64,000 bases of DNA from Kutzneria sp. (GCA_019239965.1 JAFAZC010000202.1:35479-99478), one strand, 5' to 3'; counted from the stretch's first letter, positions 27,086 through 37,393 are shown. The notes: generated by a model not told the origin, from the letters alone. Translations and numbers: made by a program.

Positions 27086-28873
27086 ATGGACCCGAGTTGG
27101 TTGCCGCCGACGGTCATCGCGATCCCCCTCATCGGCGCCTGTCTGGTACTGGCACTCGCGCAGCACACCCCTCGGCTCGTCGTCGACGTGGCGGCCCTGG
27201 TGACCGCGCTGTTCACCGTGGCGGGCGGCGCGGTTCTTCTCGTGGTCGTCGGGGCCGGCCGGGTAGTGACTCGAGTCGGCGGATGGACACCACAGATCGG
27301 GATCGTGTTGGTCGCCGATCCGATCGGCACCGCGCTCGCGCTGCTCGCCGCGATTCTCACCGCCTGCGCACTGCTGTACACGTGGCGATACTTCGACTCG
27401 GCCGAAGCTCACGTGCACGTCCTGCTGCTGCTGTTCCTCGCGGGAATGGTGGGTTTCGCGCTCACCGCGGACCTGTTCGACCTGTTCGTCTTCTTCGAAC
27501 TGATGGGGGCGGCCGCGTACGCGCTCACCGGGCACAAGATCGAGGAACCACAGGCGGTGCACGGCGGCTTCGCCTTCGGCGTGGTCAACTCACTCGGCGC
27601 ATACTTCTCATTGACCGGTATCGCGTTGCTCTACGCCCGTACCGGACGGTTGGGGCTCGCTCCGCTCGGCGCCGCGTTGACCGGCCGCGGCGCCGATGTG
27701 CTCGTGCTTGCCGCGATGGTGCTCGTGCTGACCGGCCTGTTGGTGAAGGCGGCGATCGTACCGTTCCACTTCTGGCTCGCCGACGCGCACGCGGTAGCGC
27801 CGAGTCCGGTGTGCGCACTGTTCTCCGGCGTGATGGCGCCTCTCGGTCTGTACGGAGTGGTCCGGGTGTACGTCACGGTGTTCGGCGCCGCTGTGCCGGC
27901 TGTGGTGGCGCATCGGACCCTCGTGGGCCTTGGCGTGGTCACCGCCGGGCTGGGCGCGGTCATGTGCCTTGCCCAGCGGCACCTCAAACGCATGCTCGCC
28001 TACTCCACCATCGCCCATCTCGGTCTGTTCCTGGTGGGGATGGCCACCCTGTCCGGGCAGGGCATGGCCGGGTCGATGGTGTATCTGCTCGGCCATGCCG
28101 GCGTGAAGGGCGCCCTGTTCCTGCTTGTCGGACTGCTGTTGGCTCGACACGGCAACGTCGACGAGGTCGGTCTGCACGGTCGCGGTCGGGCAGACGGCGT
28201 CGCCCGATGGCTGTTTGTGTTGGCCGCGCTTGCCTTGGCTGGCCTTCCGCCGTTCGGTACCGGGCTGGGCAAGGCGATCAGCGAGGAAGCCGCCGAACGG
28301 TGGTGGCTGGTGGGAATTTTCGTCCTGGTGTCGGCGGCGACTGGCGGCGCTGCCCTGCGCGCCGGTCTGCGTGTTCACTTCGGGCTCGGCAAACCGCCGA
28401 CCGACGCCGATCCGGACACCACGTCCGGCGAGGACGAAGCGCAGGAGGGACGTTTCCCCGCGAGGATCCCGATGACCATGGTGGTGCCTGTCGTTGTGCT
28501 GCTGGTCGGGGCAGTGGCCATCGGTGTGGTGCCCGCCGTCGCCGACAGGCTGGCCGAGGGTGGGCGATTGTTCGTCGACCAAGCCGGCTACCTGGAGGCG
28601 GTCACACACGGCGCGGCCGCCACCCAGACGCCGGCGCCGGCGCGGTGGTGGACCCTATCCGGCGTGGCACTCGGCGTGCTGAGCACCGCGCTGGCCGTCA
28701 CCTTGGCGCTACTCGCGGTGCACGGGCGGTTCGGCTGGCTTGGTCGGCTGCTGGACACGCCACTGCGGACACTGCACCGGGCCCATTCCGGACACGTCGG
28801 CGACTACGTTGCCTGGCTGCTCGGTGGCGTGGCCGTGCTCAGCGGTCTGCTCATTCTTCCCGCCCTGCCATGA
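27086..28873 (+). CDS. mrpD: Na+/H+ antiporter subunit D (MrpD/MbhH, ND2/ND4/ND5-like)
   Basis: 595-residue antiporter-like proton channel with about 14 membrane helices. The conserved glutamate (FVFFELMGAAAYALTG) and lysines in TM7 and TM8 (VKAAIVPFHFWLADAHAVAPSPVCALFSG, and QRHLKRMLAYSTIAH) are present. It is the only large antiporter subunit in the operon; there is no separate full MrpA. ATG 27086 lies three bases after the mrpC stop. The last 100 residues hold two extra helices. Confidence 0.92.
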   Translation: MDPSWLPPTVIAIPLIGACLVLALAQHTPRLVVDVAALVTALFTVAGGAVLLVVVGAGRVVTRVGGWTPQIGIVLVADPIGTALALLAAILTACALLYTWRYFDSAEAHVHVLLLLFLAGMVGFALTADLFDLFVFFELMGAAAYALTGHKIEEPQAVHGGFAFGVVNSLGAYFSLTGIALLYARTGRLGLAPLGAALTGRGADVLVLAAMVLVLTGLLVKAAIVPFHFWLADAHAVAPSPVCALFSGVMAPLGLYGVVRVYVTVFGAAVPAVVAHRTLVGLGVVTAGLGAVMCLAQRHLKRMLAYSTIAHLGLFLVGMATLSGQGMAGSMVYLLGHAGVKGALFLLVGLLLARHGNVDEVGLHGRGRADGVARWLFVLAALALAGLPPFGTGLGKAISEEAAERWWLVGIFVLVSAATGGAALRAGLRVHFGLGKPPTDADPDTTSGEDEAQEGRFPARIPMTMVVPVVVLLVGAVAIGVVPAVADRLAEGGRLFVDQAGYLEAVTHGAAATQTPAPARWWTLSGVALGVLSTALAVTLALLAVHGRFGWLGRLLDTPLRTLHRAHSGHVGDYVAWLLGGVAVLSGLLILPALP

Positions 28874-28968
28874 GAGTATCGGTTGTGACATCGGCCAACC
28901 GGCGGATTACCGCCAGCCTGTCAGGGGTATCCGGCCGGCGACAATCCCGCACCGCGAGGCAGGAACCC

Positions 28969-29394
28969 ATGAATACGGACCCGGACAGCCGAACAGCCCA
29001 GGGTCTGCGTGCCTACATCGCTGCCGTGGCACGAGCGCTGACCATCCCCCAACACGCGGTCGGGCACGAGGTCAGCGAGCTGGCCAGCGCCTATCTGGCT
29101 CTGTCCCACCGCAGCCCGACCTTTCCCGACCGCGACCTGATGTTGGTGTGGGACGAACACCACGGCTGGTCGGTGGGCGTCGAGACGGATCCCGGCGAGC
29201 CACCCATCATGCTTGCTTATCTCAGCGAGGAGCTGGTGCCCGAACCGGAGAGAGTCAGGGCGTTCGTCGCCGAAGTGACGGCGGGTCGCTATCCGGGACA
29301 GCCTCATCCGCCCGAGTATCCCGACGGCGGCGAACTCGCCAACCGGCTCGCCCGGTATCTGGAACGTCCGCATTTCCTCAGCGGCGGCCGCTGA
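28969..29394 (+). CDS. DUF6292-family protein
   Basis: 141-residue soluble protein with the DUF6292 layout: GLRAYIAAVARALTIP, then DRDLMLVWDEHHGWSVGVET, LAYLSEELVPEPERVRAFV and ELANRLARYLE. Function unknown; common in Pseudonocardiaceae. ATG 28969 follows GCAGGAA. Could be cotranscribed with the STAS gene 37 bases downstream. Confidence 0.75.
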   Translation: MNTDPDSRTAQGLRAYIAAVARALTIPQHAVGHEVSELASAYLALSHRSPTFPDRDLMLVWDEHHGWSVGVETDPGEPPIMLAYLSEELVPEPERVRAFVAEVTAGRYPGQPHPPEYPDGGELANRLARYLERPHFLSGGR

Positions 29395-29431
29395 CAGTGG
29401 TAGCGTGATGAGGCCGAGGAGGGACATGGCG

Positions 29432-29812
29432 ATGACCATGCGTGAACCGTGTCCACATGCTGCGCGACCAGCCGTCGTCGACCTGATTGGCGTCGTCGTC
29501 GACCGGCCACTTCCCCGGTTAGCCGTGGTGACCGTCAGTGGCGAGGTGGATATGCTCACCGCGCCGACGTTGCACGAAAAGATCATGGAACAGCTCGGCG
29601 GGTGCGAGGTGGTCGTGCTCGACCTGAGTTCGGTGAGCTTCTTCGGATCCGCTGGGCTGACCGCCCTGATCGAGGCGCGACAGCGGGCCATGGACACCGG
29701 TGTCGACCTGAAGCTGGTCGCGGGCACCAGAATGGTCACGCGGCCGATGGCGATCTCCGGAATCGACGGGGGCTTCCAGATGTACGACTGCCTCGCTGAC
29801 GCCCTTGCCTGA
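29432..29812 (+). CDS. STAS-domain anti-sigma factor antagonist
   Basis: 126-residue STAS protein. The phosphorylatable serine is in LDLSSVSFFGSAGLTALIEA, the hallmark DxS-x2-F-x-D/G-S-G-L region. When unphosphorylated such proteins bind an RsbW-like kinase and free its sigma factor. Several starts exist (29405, 29408, 29426, 29432); GAGGAGGG at 29416-29423 fits ATG 29432 best. The matching RsbW may be the one at 38697 or the MEDS protein. Confidence 0.88.
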   Translation: MTMREPCPHAARPAVVDLIGVVVDRPLPRLAVVTVSGEVDMLTAPTLHEKIMEQLGGCEVVVLDLSSVSFFGSAGLTALIEARQRAMDTGVDLKLVAGTRMVTRPMAISGIDGGFQMYDCLADALA

Positions 29813-29859
29813 CCAGTGGGAGCCCTCCGTACTCACAACGTAGTCGTGGGCACGGACGT

Positions 29860-30840
29860 TCACGCCGGCAGCAGGCCCAGTGCCGACTTCGCCACACGCA
29901 CCTTCTCGCCGGCCCGCTCACGCGCCCGCGCCGCGCCAGCCCGCACCACCGACTGGATGTAGGCCGGCTCGTCAGCGAGCTCGAGATAGCGCCGCTGAAC
30001 AGGCGCCAGGGTGGCGATCACCGCGTCGGCGACCGCCTGCTTGAGTTCGCTGTACCGGTGGAACTCCTGAGCCAACCGCGTCGGTTCCTGGCCGGTGCAG
30101 GCGGCCAGGATGGTCAACAGATTGGCCACTCCCGGACTGCGCTCAGCATCGTAGACAACGTCCGTACCCGCGTCGGTGACCGCTCGCATCACTGTGCGCC
30201 GCAGAACCTCCGGTTCGTCCAACAGCCGTAGGGCGCCCGCTGCCGACGATGTCGATTTGCTCATCTTGCCGGTGGGTGACGCGAGGTCCATGATCCGCGC
30301 GGCCATCGGCGGATTGACCGCCCGCGGAACCGTGAAGGTGGGGCCATACCGGGCGTTGAACCGCAAGGCCACATCACGAGCCAACTCCACGTGTTGGCGT
30401 TGATCCACGCCGACCGGCACCTCATCGGTGTCGTACAGCAGGATGTCGGCGGCCATCAGGATCGGATAGGTCAGCAGTGAAACCCGAACCTGCTGCTGGC
30501 GAGCGGTCTTCTCCTTGAATTGAATCATGCGTTGCGCCTCGCCGTACCCGGTAACGCACTCCAGCAGGTAGTGCAGCTCGGTGTGTTCAGGCACATGCGA
30601 CTGGACCAGGAACAGGCACTTGTCCGGGTCGGCACCCGCCGCCAGCAGGAGCACGACGAACTCCAGGGTGCGCCGGCGTACCTCCGCCCGATCGTGCTCC
30701 AGCGTCAGTGCATGCAGGTCGGAGACGAACACCACCGTGTCCGCGGTGGCCTGGCTTGTGATGATCGGCTGGATGGCGCCGAAATAGTTACCCAGGTGCA
30801 GCTCGCCGGACGGGGTGAATCCCGTCAATCGTCGTGGCAT
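29860..30840 (-). CDS. trpS: Tryptophanyl-tRNA synthetase with attenuator leader
   Basis: 326-residue class I synthetase that charges tRNA-Trp. The HIGH-type motif is PSGELHLGN (residues 10-18) and the KMSKS loop GKMSKS (191-196); DTDEVPVGVDQRQHVELARD binds tryptophan and ATP. ATG 30840 lies eight bases after GAGGG. A trp leader peptide and terminator precede it, as described for the auxiliary, indolmycin-resistant TrpRS1 of Streptomyces coelicolor (Vecchione and Sello). Whether this copy is auxiliary or the only one cannot be told here. Confidence 0.95.
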   Translation of the reverse strand: MPRRLTGFTPSGELHLGNYFGAIQPIITSQATADTVVFVSDLHALTLEHDRAEVRRRTLEFVVLLLAAGADPDKCLFLVQSHVPEHTELHYLLECVTGYGEAQRMIQFKEKTARQQQVRVSLLTYPILMAADILLYDTDEVPVGVDQRQHVELARDVALRFNARYGPTFTVPRAVNPPMAARIMDLASPTGKMSKSTSSAAGALRLLDEPEVLRRTVMRAVTDAGTDVVYDAERSPGVANLLTILAACTGQEPTRLAQEFHRYSELKQAVADAVIATLAPVQRRYLELADEPAYIQSVVRAGAARARERAGEKVRVAKSALGLLPA

Positions 30841-30902
30841 CGATCGGCCCTCATTCGGATCAGGGCCACCCGTCGGACTCACCGACGTACGCAGACGCAA
30901 GA

Positions 30903-30925
30903 CGGCCGCCCGAGCTGGGCGGCCG
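30903..30925 (-). terminator. trpS attenuator hairpin
   Basis: On the minus strand CGGCCGCCC and GGGCGGCCG pair perfectly around AGCTC, followed by GTCTTGCGTC, a weak T-run. The 5' arm can instead pair with GGGCGGC at 30953-30959 just after the leader stop, a 7-bp antiterminator. That gives the mutually exclusive stems of an attenuator. Confidence 0.8.
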
Positions 30926-30960
30926 CGGATGTGGATACGCGGAATGAGAAGTGCCGCCCG

Positions 30961-30996
30961 TCAGGGGCGCCACCAACCCTGGAGCTGAGGCGTCAT
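30961..30996 (-). CDS. trpS leader peptide (11 aa, tandem Trp codons)
   Basis: ATG at 30996 opens MTPQLQGWWRP, ending in TGA at 30963. Two adjacent Trp codons sit near the end, exactly where a stalled ribosome would cover the first stem (CGCCC/GGGCG), so the antiterminator can form. The start has only a weak purine stretch before it. Tandem Trp in an 11-codon frame, directly before a terminator upstream of trpS, is very unlikely by chance. Confidence 0.85.
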   Translation of the reverse strand: MTPQLQGWWRP

Positions 30997-31041
30997 CCGC
31001 ACGCCGACAACACTATCACCCAGGGGCGTTGAACCAGATTA

Positions 31042-34000
31042 TTATCGTGCCGATCCATCCTGGACAGCCGCGGTCCTGGGCGAGGTCTGACGCAGCCAGC
31101 GGCGCATCCGATCCAGCAGGTCGTCCACGTCCACCGGCTTGGTCACGTAGTCGTTCGCGCCCGACCGCAAGCTCTTCTCCCCGTCTCCCCGCATAGCCTT
31201 GGCGGTGACGGCGATGATCGGCAGGTCGGCGAAACGAGGCATCTCCCTGATAGTCGCGGTCGTGGCGTAACCGTCCATCTCCGGCATCATCACATCCATC
31301 AGGATCAGGTCGATGTCCTCATTGGCCAGCAGCAGCTCGATGCCCTTGCGGCCGTTGGGCGCGTGCAGCACGGTCACTCTGACCAGCTCCAGCATGCCGA
31401 CGATGGCGAACACATTGCGGACGTCGTCGTCGATGACGAGAACCTTGCGTCCGCTCAGGATGTCCGGGGCGCGAAGCCGATCGCCGAGCAGAGCCGCGGC
31501 CCGTTGCCGCAGCTCATCCTCGGTGGGCACGAGGTCAATCGACTGGGCGTGTGTGCGCAGCAGTCTTTCCTGGGCGGCACTGAGACCTCGTGTAGCGTGC
31601 CCGAGAACCGGGATCCCGTGCGCGATGGGATTGGCCGCCAGCCGCTTGAGGAAAGTCAGCGCCATGGCGTCGGGCAGGCTCAGGTCGACGACGACGCCGT
31701 CACACGGGCCCGCGGCGATTGCGCTGTCGGCGGCGTCCAGGGTGCCGACGGTGTCGATCCGCACCGGGCTCTCCAACGTGGCGGCGACACTGCGGATCAA
31801 CAGGCTCAGCGCCGGCTCCCGTTCGGCCTCGAACACCACGAGCCGTGGCGACTCGTCGGACAGCGTCCCAGCCGCAGTCCGCTCGCGCACCGCCAACGCG
31901 GCCGAATCGTCCTCGGCCGGTGGGACCAGCGTGATCGGAAGGTTGAGGGTGAAGGTGCTGCCGACCCCCAGTTCGCTCTCGGCACGCAACTCGCCGCCGA
32001 GCAGGTACGCGACCTGTCTGCTGATCGACAGGCCCAACCCGGTTCCACCGTATCGGCGGCTCGTGGTGCCGTCAGCCTGCTGGAACGCGCCGAAGATGGT
32101 CTCGAGGTTCTCCTCGGCGATACCGATCCCGGTGTCGCGCACGGCGAACACGATGGTGTCGCCGGCGGTGCTGACGGTCAGGTCCACCCTGCCGGTCTCG
32201 GTGAACTTCACCGCGTTGGACAGCAGGTTGCGCAGCACCTGACGCAGCCGGGACTCGTCGGTGACCAGGTGCTCGGGAACGTCGGGGGCGACCTCGACGC
32301 CGAACTCCAGTCCCTTCTCGACGGTGAGCGGTTGGAACGTGGTCTGCACGTGCTCCAGCAGCTCTCCCAGTCGGAACTGCTCGGGATGGATGTCCATCTT
32401 GCCCGCCTCGACCTTGGAAAGGTCGAGGATGTCGTTGATCAGCTGGAGCAGGTCGGTGCCGGCGGAGTGGATGACGTTGGCGTACTCCACCTGCTTGGCG
32501 GTGAGGTTGCGGGCAGGGTTCTGCGCGAGCAGCCGGGCGAGGATCAGCAGGCTGTTCAGCGGAGTGCGCAGCTCGTGGGACATGTTGGCCAGGAACTCCG
32601 ATTTGTACTTGGAGGTCAGCGCGAGTTGCTGGGCACGTTCCTCGATCTCCGTGCGTGCCTGCTCGATCTCAACGTTCTTGACTTCGATGTCCCGATTCTG
32701 CCGTACGAGCAGCTCGGCCTTTTCCGCCAGTTCGTCATTGGAGCGCCGCAACTCTGCCTGCTGCTCCTGAAGCTCGGCTGAACGGGTCTGCAGTTCGCTT
32801 GTCAGCCGCTGGGATTCGGTGAGCAGCGAGTCGGTCCGCGCGTTGGCGATGATGGTGTTGACGTTGACCGCGATGGTCTCCGTGAGCTGCTCGAGGAAGT
32901 CCCGCTGCACGTCGGTGAAGCGGTTGAAACTGCCGAGTTCGATCACTCCAAGCGTGGTGTCCTCGAGTACGATGGGCAGCACGATCAGATTCACCGGTTC
33001 GGCCGACCCGAGGCTGGAGGAGATGGTCAGATAGTTGGCCGGGGTCTGGTCTACCACAATCGGTCTCCTGGTCCTGGCCGCCTGGCCGACCAGCGACTGA
33101 CCGAGGACGAACCGACTCGGTGGGGACGCCGTCCACCGGCCGTAGCTGGCCACCAGACGCAGCCAGCTCTCGCTGTCGTCGAACTCGGTGAGGTAGAAGG
33201 TGCCATGTTGCGCGCCGACGAGTGGAGTGAGCTCGTCCATGATGAGTTCGGCGACCGTGTTCAGATCGCGGTGTCCCTGCATCAGACCGGACATCCTGGC
33301 CAGGTTGGTGTTGCGCCAGTCCTGCTCCTGATTGGCTCTGGTGGTCTCGCGCAGCGAGTGCACCATCGCGTTGATGTTGTCCTTGAGCTCGGCGACCTCG
33401 CCCTGTGCCTCCACGGAGATGGACCGGGTCAGGTCGCCGGTGGCCACCGCACTGGTGACTTCGGCGATCGCCCTGACCTGTCGGGTGAGGTTCCCGGCGA
33501 GTTCGTTGACGTTCTCGGTCAACCGCTTCCAGGTGCCCGAGACACCCTCGACCTCGGCCTGACCACCCAGTTTGCCGTGACTTCCGACCTCGCGGGCCAC
33601 CCGCGTCACCTCGGCCGCGAAGGCCGACAGGGTGTCCACCATCGTGTTGATGGTGTTCTTGAGCTCCAGGATCTCCCCGCGCGCGTCCACATCAATCTTC
33701 TTGGAAAGGTCACCCTGCGCCACCGCCGTTGTCACCTGCGCGATATTGCGGACCTGACTGGTCAGATTGGACGCCATCACGTTGACGTTGTCGGTCAGGT
33801 CCTTCCACGTCCCGGCCACATTGGGCACCGCGGCCTGCCCGCCAAGACGACCCTCGGTGCCCACCTCGCGCGCCACCCGCGTCACCTCGGCGGCGAAAGC
33901 CGACAACTGGTCCACCATCGTGTTGAACGTCTGGGCCAGCGCCGCGACCTCACCCTTGGCTTCCACGGTGATCTTCTGTGAGAGGTCACCCCGCGCCACC

Positions 34001-34905
34001 GCGCTGGCGGCCTGCGCGATGGAGCGCACCTGACTGGTCAGATTGGACGCCATCACGTTGACGATGTCGGTCAGGTCCTTCCAGGTGCCGGACACACCCC
34101 GAACGATCGCCTGACCGCCGAGGTCACCCTGGGTGCCGACGGCACGGGCCACCCGCGTCACCTCGTCAGCGAAGGCCGACAACTGGTCCACCATCGTGTT
34201 GATGGTGTTCTTCAGTTCGAGGATCTCCCCGCGCGCATCGACGGTGATCTTCTGGGTCAGATCACCCTTGGCCACCGCCGTCGCCACCGCCGCGATGTCA
34301 CGCACCTGCTCGGTCAGGTTGACGGCCATGACGTTCACCGAGTTGGTCAGGTCGAGCCACGTGCCTCCCACCCCGGGCACCGCGGCCTGCCCCCCAAGAC
34401 GACCCTCGCTGCCCACCTCACGGGCCACCCGCGTCACCTCGGCGGCGAAAGCCGACAACTGGTCCACCATCGTGTTGATGGTGTTCTTCAGTTCGAGCAT
34501 CTCGCCCTTGACGTCGACGGTAATCTTCTGGGTCAGATCACCCTTGGCCACCGCCGTCGCCACCGCCGCGATGTCACGCACCTGACCAGTCAGGTTGGAC
34601 GCCATCGCGTTCACCGAGTCAGTGAGGTCCTTCCAGGTACCCGACACCCCGGGCACCGCGGCCTGCCCCCCAAGACGACCCTCGCTGCCGACCTCACGGG
34701 CCACCCGCGTCACCTCAGAGGTGAACAGCGCCAGCTGGTCGACCATGCCATTGAACACGACGGCCATCTCGTCCATCAGCACGTCGTCCACGCGAGGCAG
34801 ACGGGTGCTGAAATCACCGTCGCGCACGGCCTTGAGCCCCTCGAGCAACTGCTGGAGGCGCTCGTCGGCGATGCGTCGTGTATGTACGGTCTCGACCTCA
34901 GCCAT
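31042..34905 (-). CDS. Cytosolic HAMP-array hybrid histidine kinase
   Basis: 1287 residues and no membrane segment. Residues about 10-560 are an array of HAMP units (six with GDL/GDF...I-V signatures and five intervening units with LGGQA-V). Then a GAF domain (about 585-725), a coiled coil (730-805), HisKA with catalytic H in [12 protein letters not shown], HATPase ([22 protein letters not shown]), a degenerate receiver, and a C-terminal receiver with D in [13 protein letters not shown] and K in DYVTKP. The layout recalls group III fungal osmosensor kinases and actinobacterial relatives. ATG 34905 is preferred over 34941. Divergent from the SpoIIE phosphatase. Confidence 0.9.
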   Translation of the reverse strand: MAEVETVHTRRIADERLQQLLEGLKAVRDGDFSTRLPRVDDVLMDEMAVVFNGMVDQLALFTSEVTRVAREVGSEGRLGGQAAVPGVSGTWKDLTDSVNAMASNLTGQVRDIAAVATAVAKGDLTQKITVDVKGEMLELKNTINTMVDQLSAFAAEVTRVAREVGSEGRLGGQAAVPGVGGTWLDLTNSVNVMAVNLTEQVRDIAAVATAVAKGDLTQKITVDARGEILELKNTINTMVDQLSAFADEVTRVARAVGTQGDLGGQAIVRGVSGTWKDLTDIVNVMASNLTSQVRSIAQAASAVARGDLSQKITVEAKGEVAALAQTFNTMVDQLSAFAAEVTRVAREVGTEGRLGGQAAVPNVAGTWKDLTDNVNVMASNLTSQVRNIAQVTTAVAQGDLSKKIDVDARGEILELKNTINTMVDTLSAFAAEVTRVAREVGSHGKLGGQAEVEGVSGTWKRLTENVNELAGNLTRQVRAIAEVTSAVATGDLTRSISVEAQGEVAELKDNINAMVHSLRETTRANQEQDWRNTNLARMSGLMQGHRDLNTVAELIMDELTPLVGAQHGTFYLTEFDDSESWLRLVASYGRWTASPPSRFVLGQSLVGQAARTRRPIVVDQTPANYLTISSSLGSAEPVNLIVLPIVLEDTTLGVIELGSFNRFTDVQRDFLEQLTETIAVNVNTIIANARTDSLLTESQRLTSELQTRSAELQEQQAELRRSNDELAEKAELLVRQNRDIEVKNVEIEQARTEIEERAQQLALTSKYKSEFLANMSHELRTPLNSLLILARLLAQNPARNLTAKQVEYANVIHSAGTDLLQLINDILDLSKVEAGKMDIHPEQFRLGELLEHVQTTFQPLTVEKGLEFGVEVAPDVPEHLVTDESRLRQVLRNLLSNAVKFTETGRVDLTVSTAGDTIVFAVRDTGIGIAEENLETIFGAFQQADGTTSRRYGGTGLGLSISRQVAYLLGGELRAESELGVGSTFTLNLPITLVPPAEDDSAALAVRERTAAGTLSDESPRLVVFEAEREPALSLLIRSVAATLESPVRIDTVGTLDAADSAIAAGPCDGVVVDLSLPDAMALTFLKRLAANPIAHGIPVLGHATRGLSAAQERLLRTHAQSIDLVPTEDELRQRAAALLGDRLRAPDILSGRKVLVIDDDVRNVFAIVGMLELVRVTVLHAPNGRKGIELLLANEDIDLILMDVMMPEMDGYATTATIREMPRFADLPIIAVTAKAMRGDGEKSLRSGANDYVTKPVDVDDLLDRMRRWLRQTSPRTAAVQDGSAR
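33420..34800 (-). repeat. 276-bp tandem repeat encoding paired HAMP units
   Basis: The segment acccgcgtcacctc recurs at 33599, 33875, 34151, 34427 and 34703: exactly 276 bp (92 codons) apart. Five copies encode the HAMP pairs of the hybrid kinase. The near-identity of the middle copies suggests unequal recombination or gene conversion. Confidence 0.9.
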
Positions 34906-34996
34906 CTGCGTACCACTCCCTGTCAGCAGCCTCCAGGTCAATCTACCGACATCGCCGCGACAGGCAGAGGCAAGTCACCGCACTAGACTCAGCCCG

Positions 34997-37132
34997 GTGG
35001 TAGTCGACCAGGCGGCGGCGCGACTCAGCGAAGTCGTGCGACGACAGCAGCGGCAACTGGACCAGATTCGTGCCGAGACGGCGGCGAACCTGGTGGTGGA
35101 ACTCGCCAAGGGCATTCTGGTCGAGCGTCTCGGCTGCACACCGCCCCAGGCCGCCGACCATCTGGTTGGTCTTGCGGACAGTTGCGGCATGTCCGTGCTC
35201 GACCTGGCCGCCGAGATAATCGGCGAATCCCATGGGGTGACCGCTGGGACGCCGGTACGACTTCGGCTGGCCGAAGCCGCGATACATGCCGCGTCGAATG
35301 GAACCGTGCTCGCGCAGGCGGTGTTCACCGAAGCCCTTGTCCCACTTGGCGCCACCGCCGTTGCCGTCTGGGTGTTGCAGCCCGACGGTGCACTACGGCT
35401 CGTCGGAGAGCATGGTCTCGGCCCCGCCGAGGCAAGCAGGTGGTGCCACGTCCCGCCCCAGCTGGACTCTCCACAGCAGCGGGTCGTCACCAGTGGACAA
35501 CCACTGTGGCGGACCGACGAGAACCGCACCGTGCTGCCGCTGTGCCTGAAGCACCGACCGCTCGGAGTGCTGGAGATCCGGTGGCAGACAGCCGCGACAA
35601 CGGAGTTGTCCCCCGCACTGCGTGGTGAGCTGATCGCACTGGCAGACCTGTGTGCCAGTGCGGTGGGGCTCGCCGATGACAGCGGCGAACCAGCGGGTCC
35701 TCTACGTGAGTTTGCGCTGCTCGACCAGCTGGTGGATGCGGTCGTGGTGGCTCACGCGATCCGTGACGGGGCCGGAACTGTGATCGACTTCGTAGTGGAT
35801 CATGTCAGCGCGGACCTTGTCGACAATCAGGGACGCGGACCCGCACAGCTGCTCGGCGTACCGCTGCTGCAGCTGTACCCGCACGTCGGCCAGGCGGGAG
35901 GCTTGTTCGACGCCGCCGTCCAGGTGCTGACCACGGGCAAGGCGTGGCACGGCGAAGGCGTCGCCCTGGGCGCCGGCGTGGCGGACATTCGGATCGCCAG
36001 GCTGCTCGACGGCGTGGCGATCGCCTGGCAGCGGCGCGACAGGGAGGTCGCACTGCTCAACCACGCCCAGCGGCTTGGCCAACTGGGTGGTTGGGAGGAA
36101 AACCTGGCCACCGGCGAGGTGACCTGGACGGCCCAGACGTTCGCGCTGTTGGGCATGAATCGACCAGTGCCGCTGCAGTCGTTGGCGGTGCACGATCCCC
36201 AGGCGATCGATCGGTTGGTCAACACCGCCGTCGTGCAGTTGCGGCCAGCGGTCGCGGTGATGCGGATCGACGGCCTGAACGGCATGATCCGGTACCTGCG
36301 GGTCTTCGCCGAGCCGGTGCTCGACGCGGACGGTTCGGCGGTGGCGATCCGCGGGGCCTGCCAGGACATCACGACCCAGTACCACCCCGAGTTCGTGCTC
36401 TCGGCCACACAGGACCAGCTCACCGAACAACGGCGCCTGGCGACGCAACTACAGCACGCCATCATTCCGCCATCGACCGGTTCCGTGCGGGCCGTGGGCC
36501 TGCAGGTCGCGGTCCGGTATCGTCCAGCTGGCCATGAGCATCTCGTCGGCGGCGACTGGTATGACGTAGTGTCGCTGCCAACCGATCAGGTGCTGCTCGT
36601 GGTCGGCGACATGGCCGGGCACGGAATCGACGTCGTGACAGGCATGATCTCCATGCGCAACGCGCTACGCGGTCTGGCGATGACAGGCGTGCGTCCGGGA
36701 CAGTTGTTGAGTTGGCTCAACACGAGCGCACGGAGTCTGCCGGAGAAGGTGAGCGGCACCGTCGTGTGCGGCTTGTACGACCCAGCGACTAGGGAATTGC
36801 TGTGGGCGCGGGCGGGGCACCTCCCGCCACTGCTGGTCCGCGACGGCCAGGCGATTCAACTGCCGTTCCCGTCCGGTCCGATGCTGGGTGCCTTCGCGGA
36901 CTCGACCTACGAAGAGATGACGACCGACTTGCGTCGCCATGACGTGCTCGTGCTGTTCACCGACGGCTTGGTGGAGCGCCCCGGGGCCGATCTGGACGAG
37001 TCCGTGCAACTGCTCATGGACACCGCTCGGCACACAGTCGAGGACATCGAACAGTATGCCGACCAGGTGCTCGACCACACCGACGCCAACACTCGCGACG
37101 ATACGTGCCTGATCACCCTGCGGGTATGTTGA
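34997..37132 (+). CDS. ANTAR-GAF-PAS-SpoIIE multidomain serine phosphatase
   Basis: 711 residues. ANTAR-like RNA-binding domain at about 12-75 ([22 protein letters not shown]...DLAAEIIGE), GAF at about 90-225, PAS-like segments at about 245-460, and a SpoIIE PP2C domain at about 490-711 with GGDWYD and [10 protein letters not shown] metal ligands. It would dephosphorylate STAS antagonists and so switch on a sigma factor. GTG 34997 is the first start beyond the divergent kinase; TAGACT seven bases upstream suggests a leaderless mRNA. Divergent arrangement with the kinase suggests one pathway. Confidence 0.88.
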   Translation: MVVDQAAARLSEVVRRQQRQLDQIRAETAANLVVELAKGILVERLGCTPPQAADHLVGLADSCGMSVLDLAAEIIGESHGVTAGTPVRLRLAEAAIHAASNGTVLAQAVFTEALVPLGATAVAVWVLQPDGALRLVGEHGLGPAEASRWCHVPPQLDSPQQRVVTSGQPLWRTDENRTVLPLCLKHRPLGVLEIRWQTAATTELSPALRGELIALADLCASAVGLADDSGEPAGPLREFALLDQLVDAVVVAHAIRDGAGTVIDFVVDHVSADLVDNQGRGPAQLLGVPLLQLYPHVGQAGGLFDAAVQVLTTGKAWHGEGVALGAGVADIRIARLLDGVAIAWQRRDREVALLNHAQRLGQLGGWEENLATGEVTWTAQTFALLGMNRPVPLQSLAVHDPQAIDRLVNTAVVQLRPAVAVMRIDGLNGMIRYLRVFAEPVLDADGSAVAIRGACQDITTQYHPEFVLSATQDQLTEQRRLATQLQHAIIPPSTGSVRAVGLQVAVRYRPAGHEHLVGGDWYDVVSLPTDQVLLVVGDMAGHGIDVVTGMISMRNALRGLAMTGVRPGQLLSWLNTSARSLPEKVSGTVVCGLYDPATRELLWARAGHLPPLLVRDGQAIQLPFPSGPMLGAFADSTYEEMTTDLRRHDVLVLFTDGLVERPGADLDESVQLLMDTARHTVEDIEQYADQVLDHTDANTRDDTCLITLRVC

Positions 37133-37150
37133 CTGTGTGAGCGGCCCGCC

Positions 37151-37369
37151 GTGCGGGTATCCCCGAGCGTGACCATCCTCCCCGATCCTGAGCCCTGGGA
37201 GCCTGATCCCCAGCCCAGGGAACCGACACCCGCTGAGCCGGAGCCGCCTCCCGACGAGGAACGGCCGGTCGCCGTCGGTCCCGACGAGGGGACCTCCTCG
37301 GCTCATGAGTCCTTTCCGGATACTGATGCGCCAGACCGTCCGGCCGCGGCAGGGCAGGCCGTTTCCTGA
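37151..37369 (+). CDS. Possible small acidic proline-rich protein
   Basis: 72 residues from GTG 37151, dominated by P, E and D (EPWEPDPQPREP, then EPPPDEERPVAVG). No domain. It sits between the phosphatase and csbD. Composition looks like a disordered tail, but no ribosome site is seen; third-position GC is only moderate. Confidence 0.3.
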   Translation: MRVSPSVTILPDPEPWEPDPQPREPTPAEPEPPPDEERPVAVGPDEGTSSAHESFPDTDAPDRPAAAGQAVS

Positions 37370-37370
37370 G

Positions 37371-37393
37371 GTTTGACTCACCAATTCGGGGTA
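37371..37393 (+). promoter_or_regulatory. Sigma-B/F-type promoter of csbD
   Basis: GTTT (37371-37374), 14 bases, GGGTA (37389-37393) matches the stress-sigma promoter pattern of actinomycetes (GTTT-N14-16-GGGTA). It lies 35 bases upstream of csbD, a classic general-stress gene. Confidence 0.65.

Noticed and set aside
27097..28960. 765-residue plus-strand frame overlapping mrpD
   Set aside because: It reads R/G/P-rich shadow sequence until 28969, where the DUF6292 gene begins; mrpD in the other frame has clear membrane motifs.
34133..34585. Several long plus-strand open frames with repeated protein sequence opposite the kinase gene
   Set aside because: They are the antisense of the 276-bp HAMP repeats; the minus strand carries the coherent domain array.
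33420..34800. Regular repeats that could suggest a CRISPR array
   Set aside because: The period is 276 bp, the repeats are coding throughout and there are no spacers.
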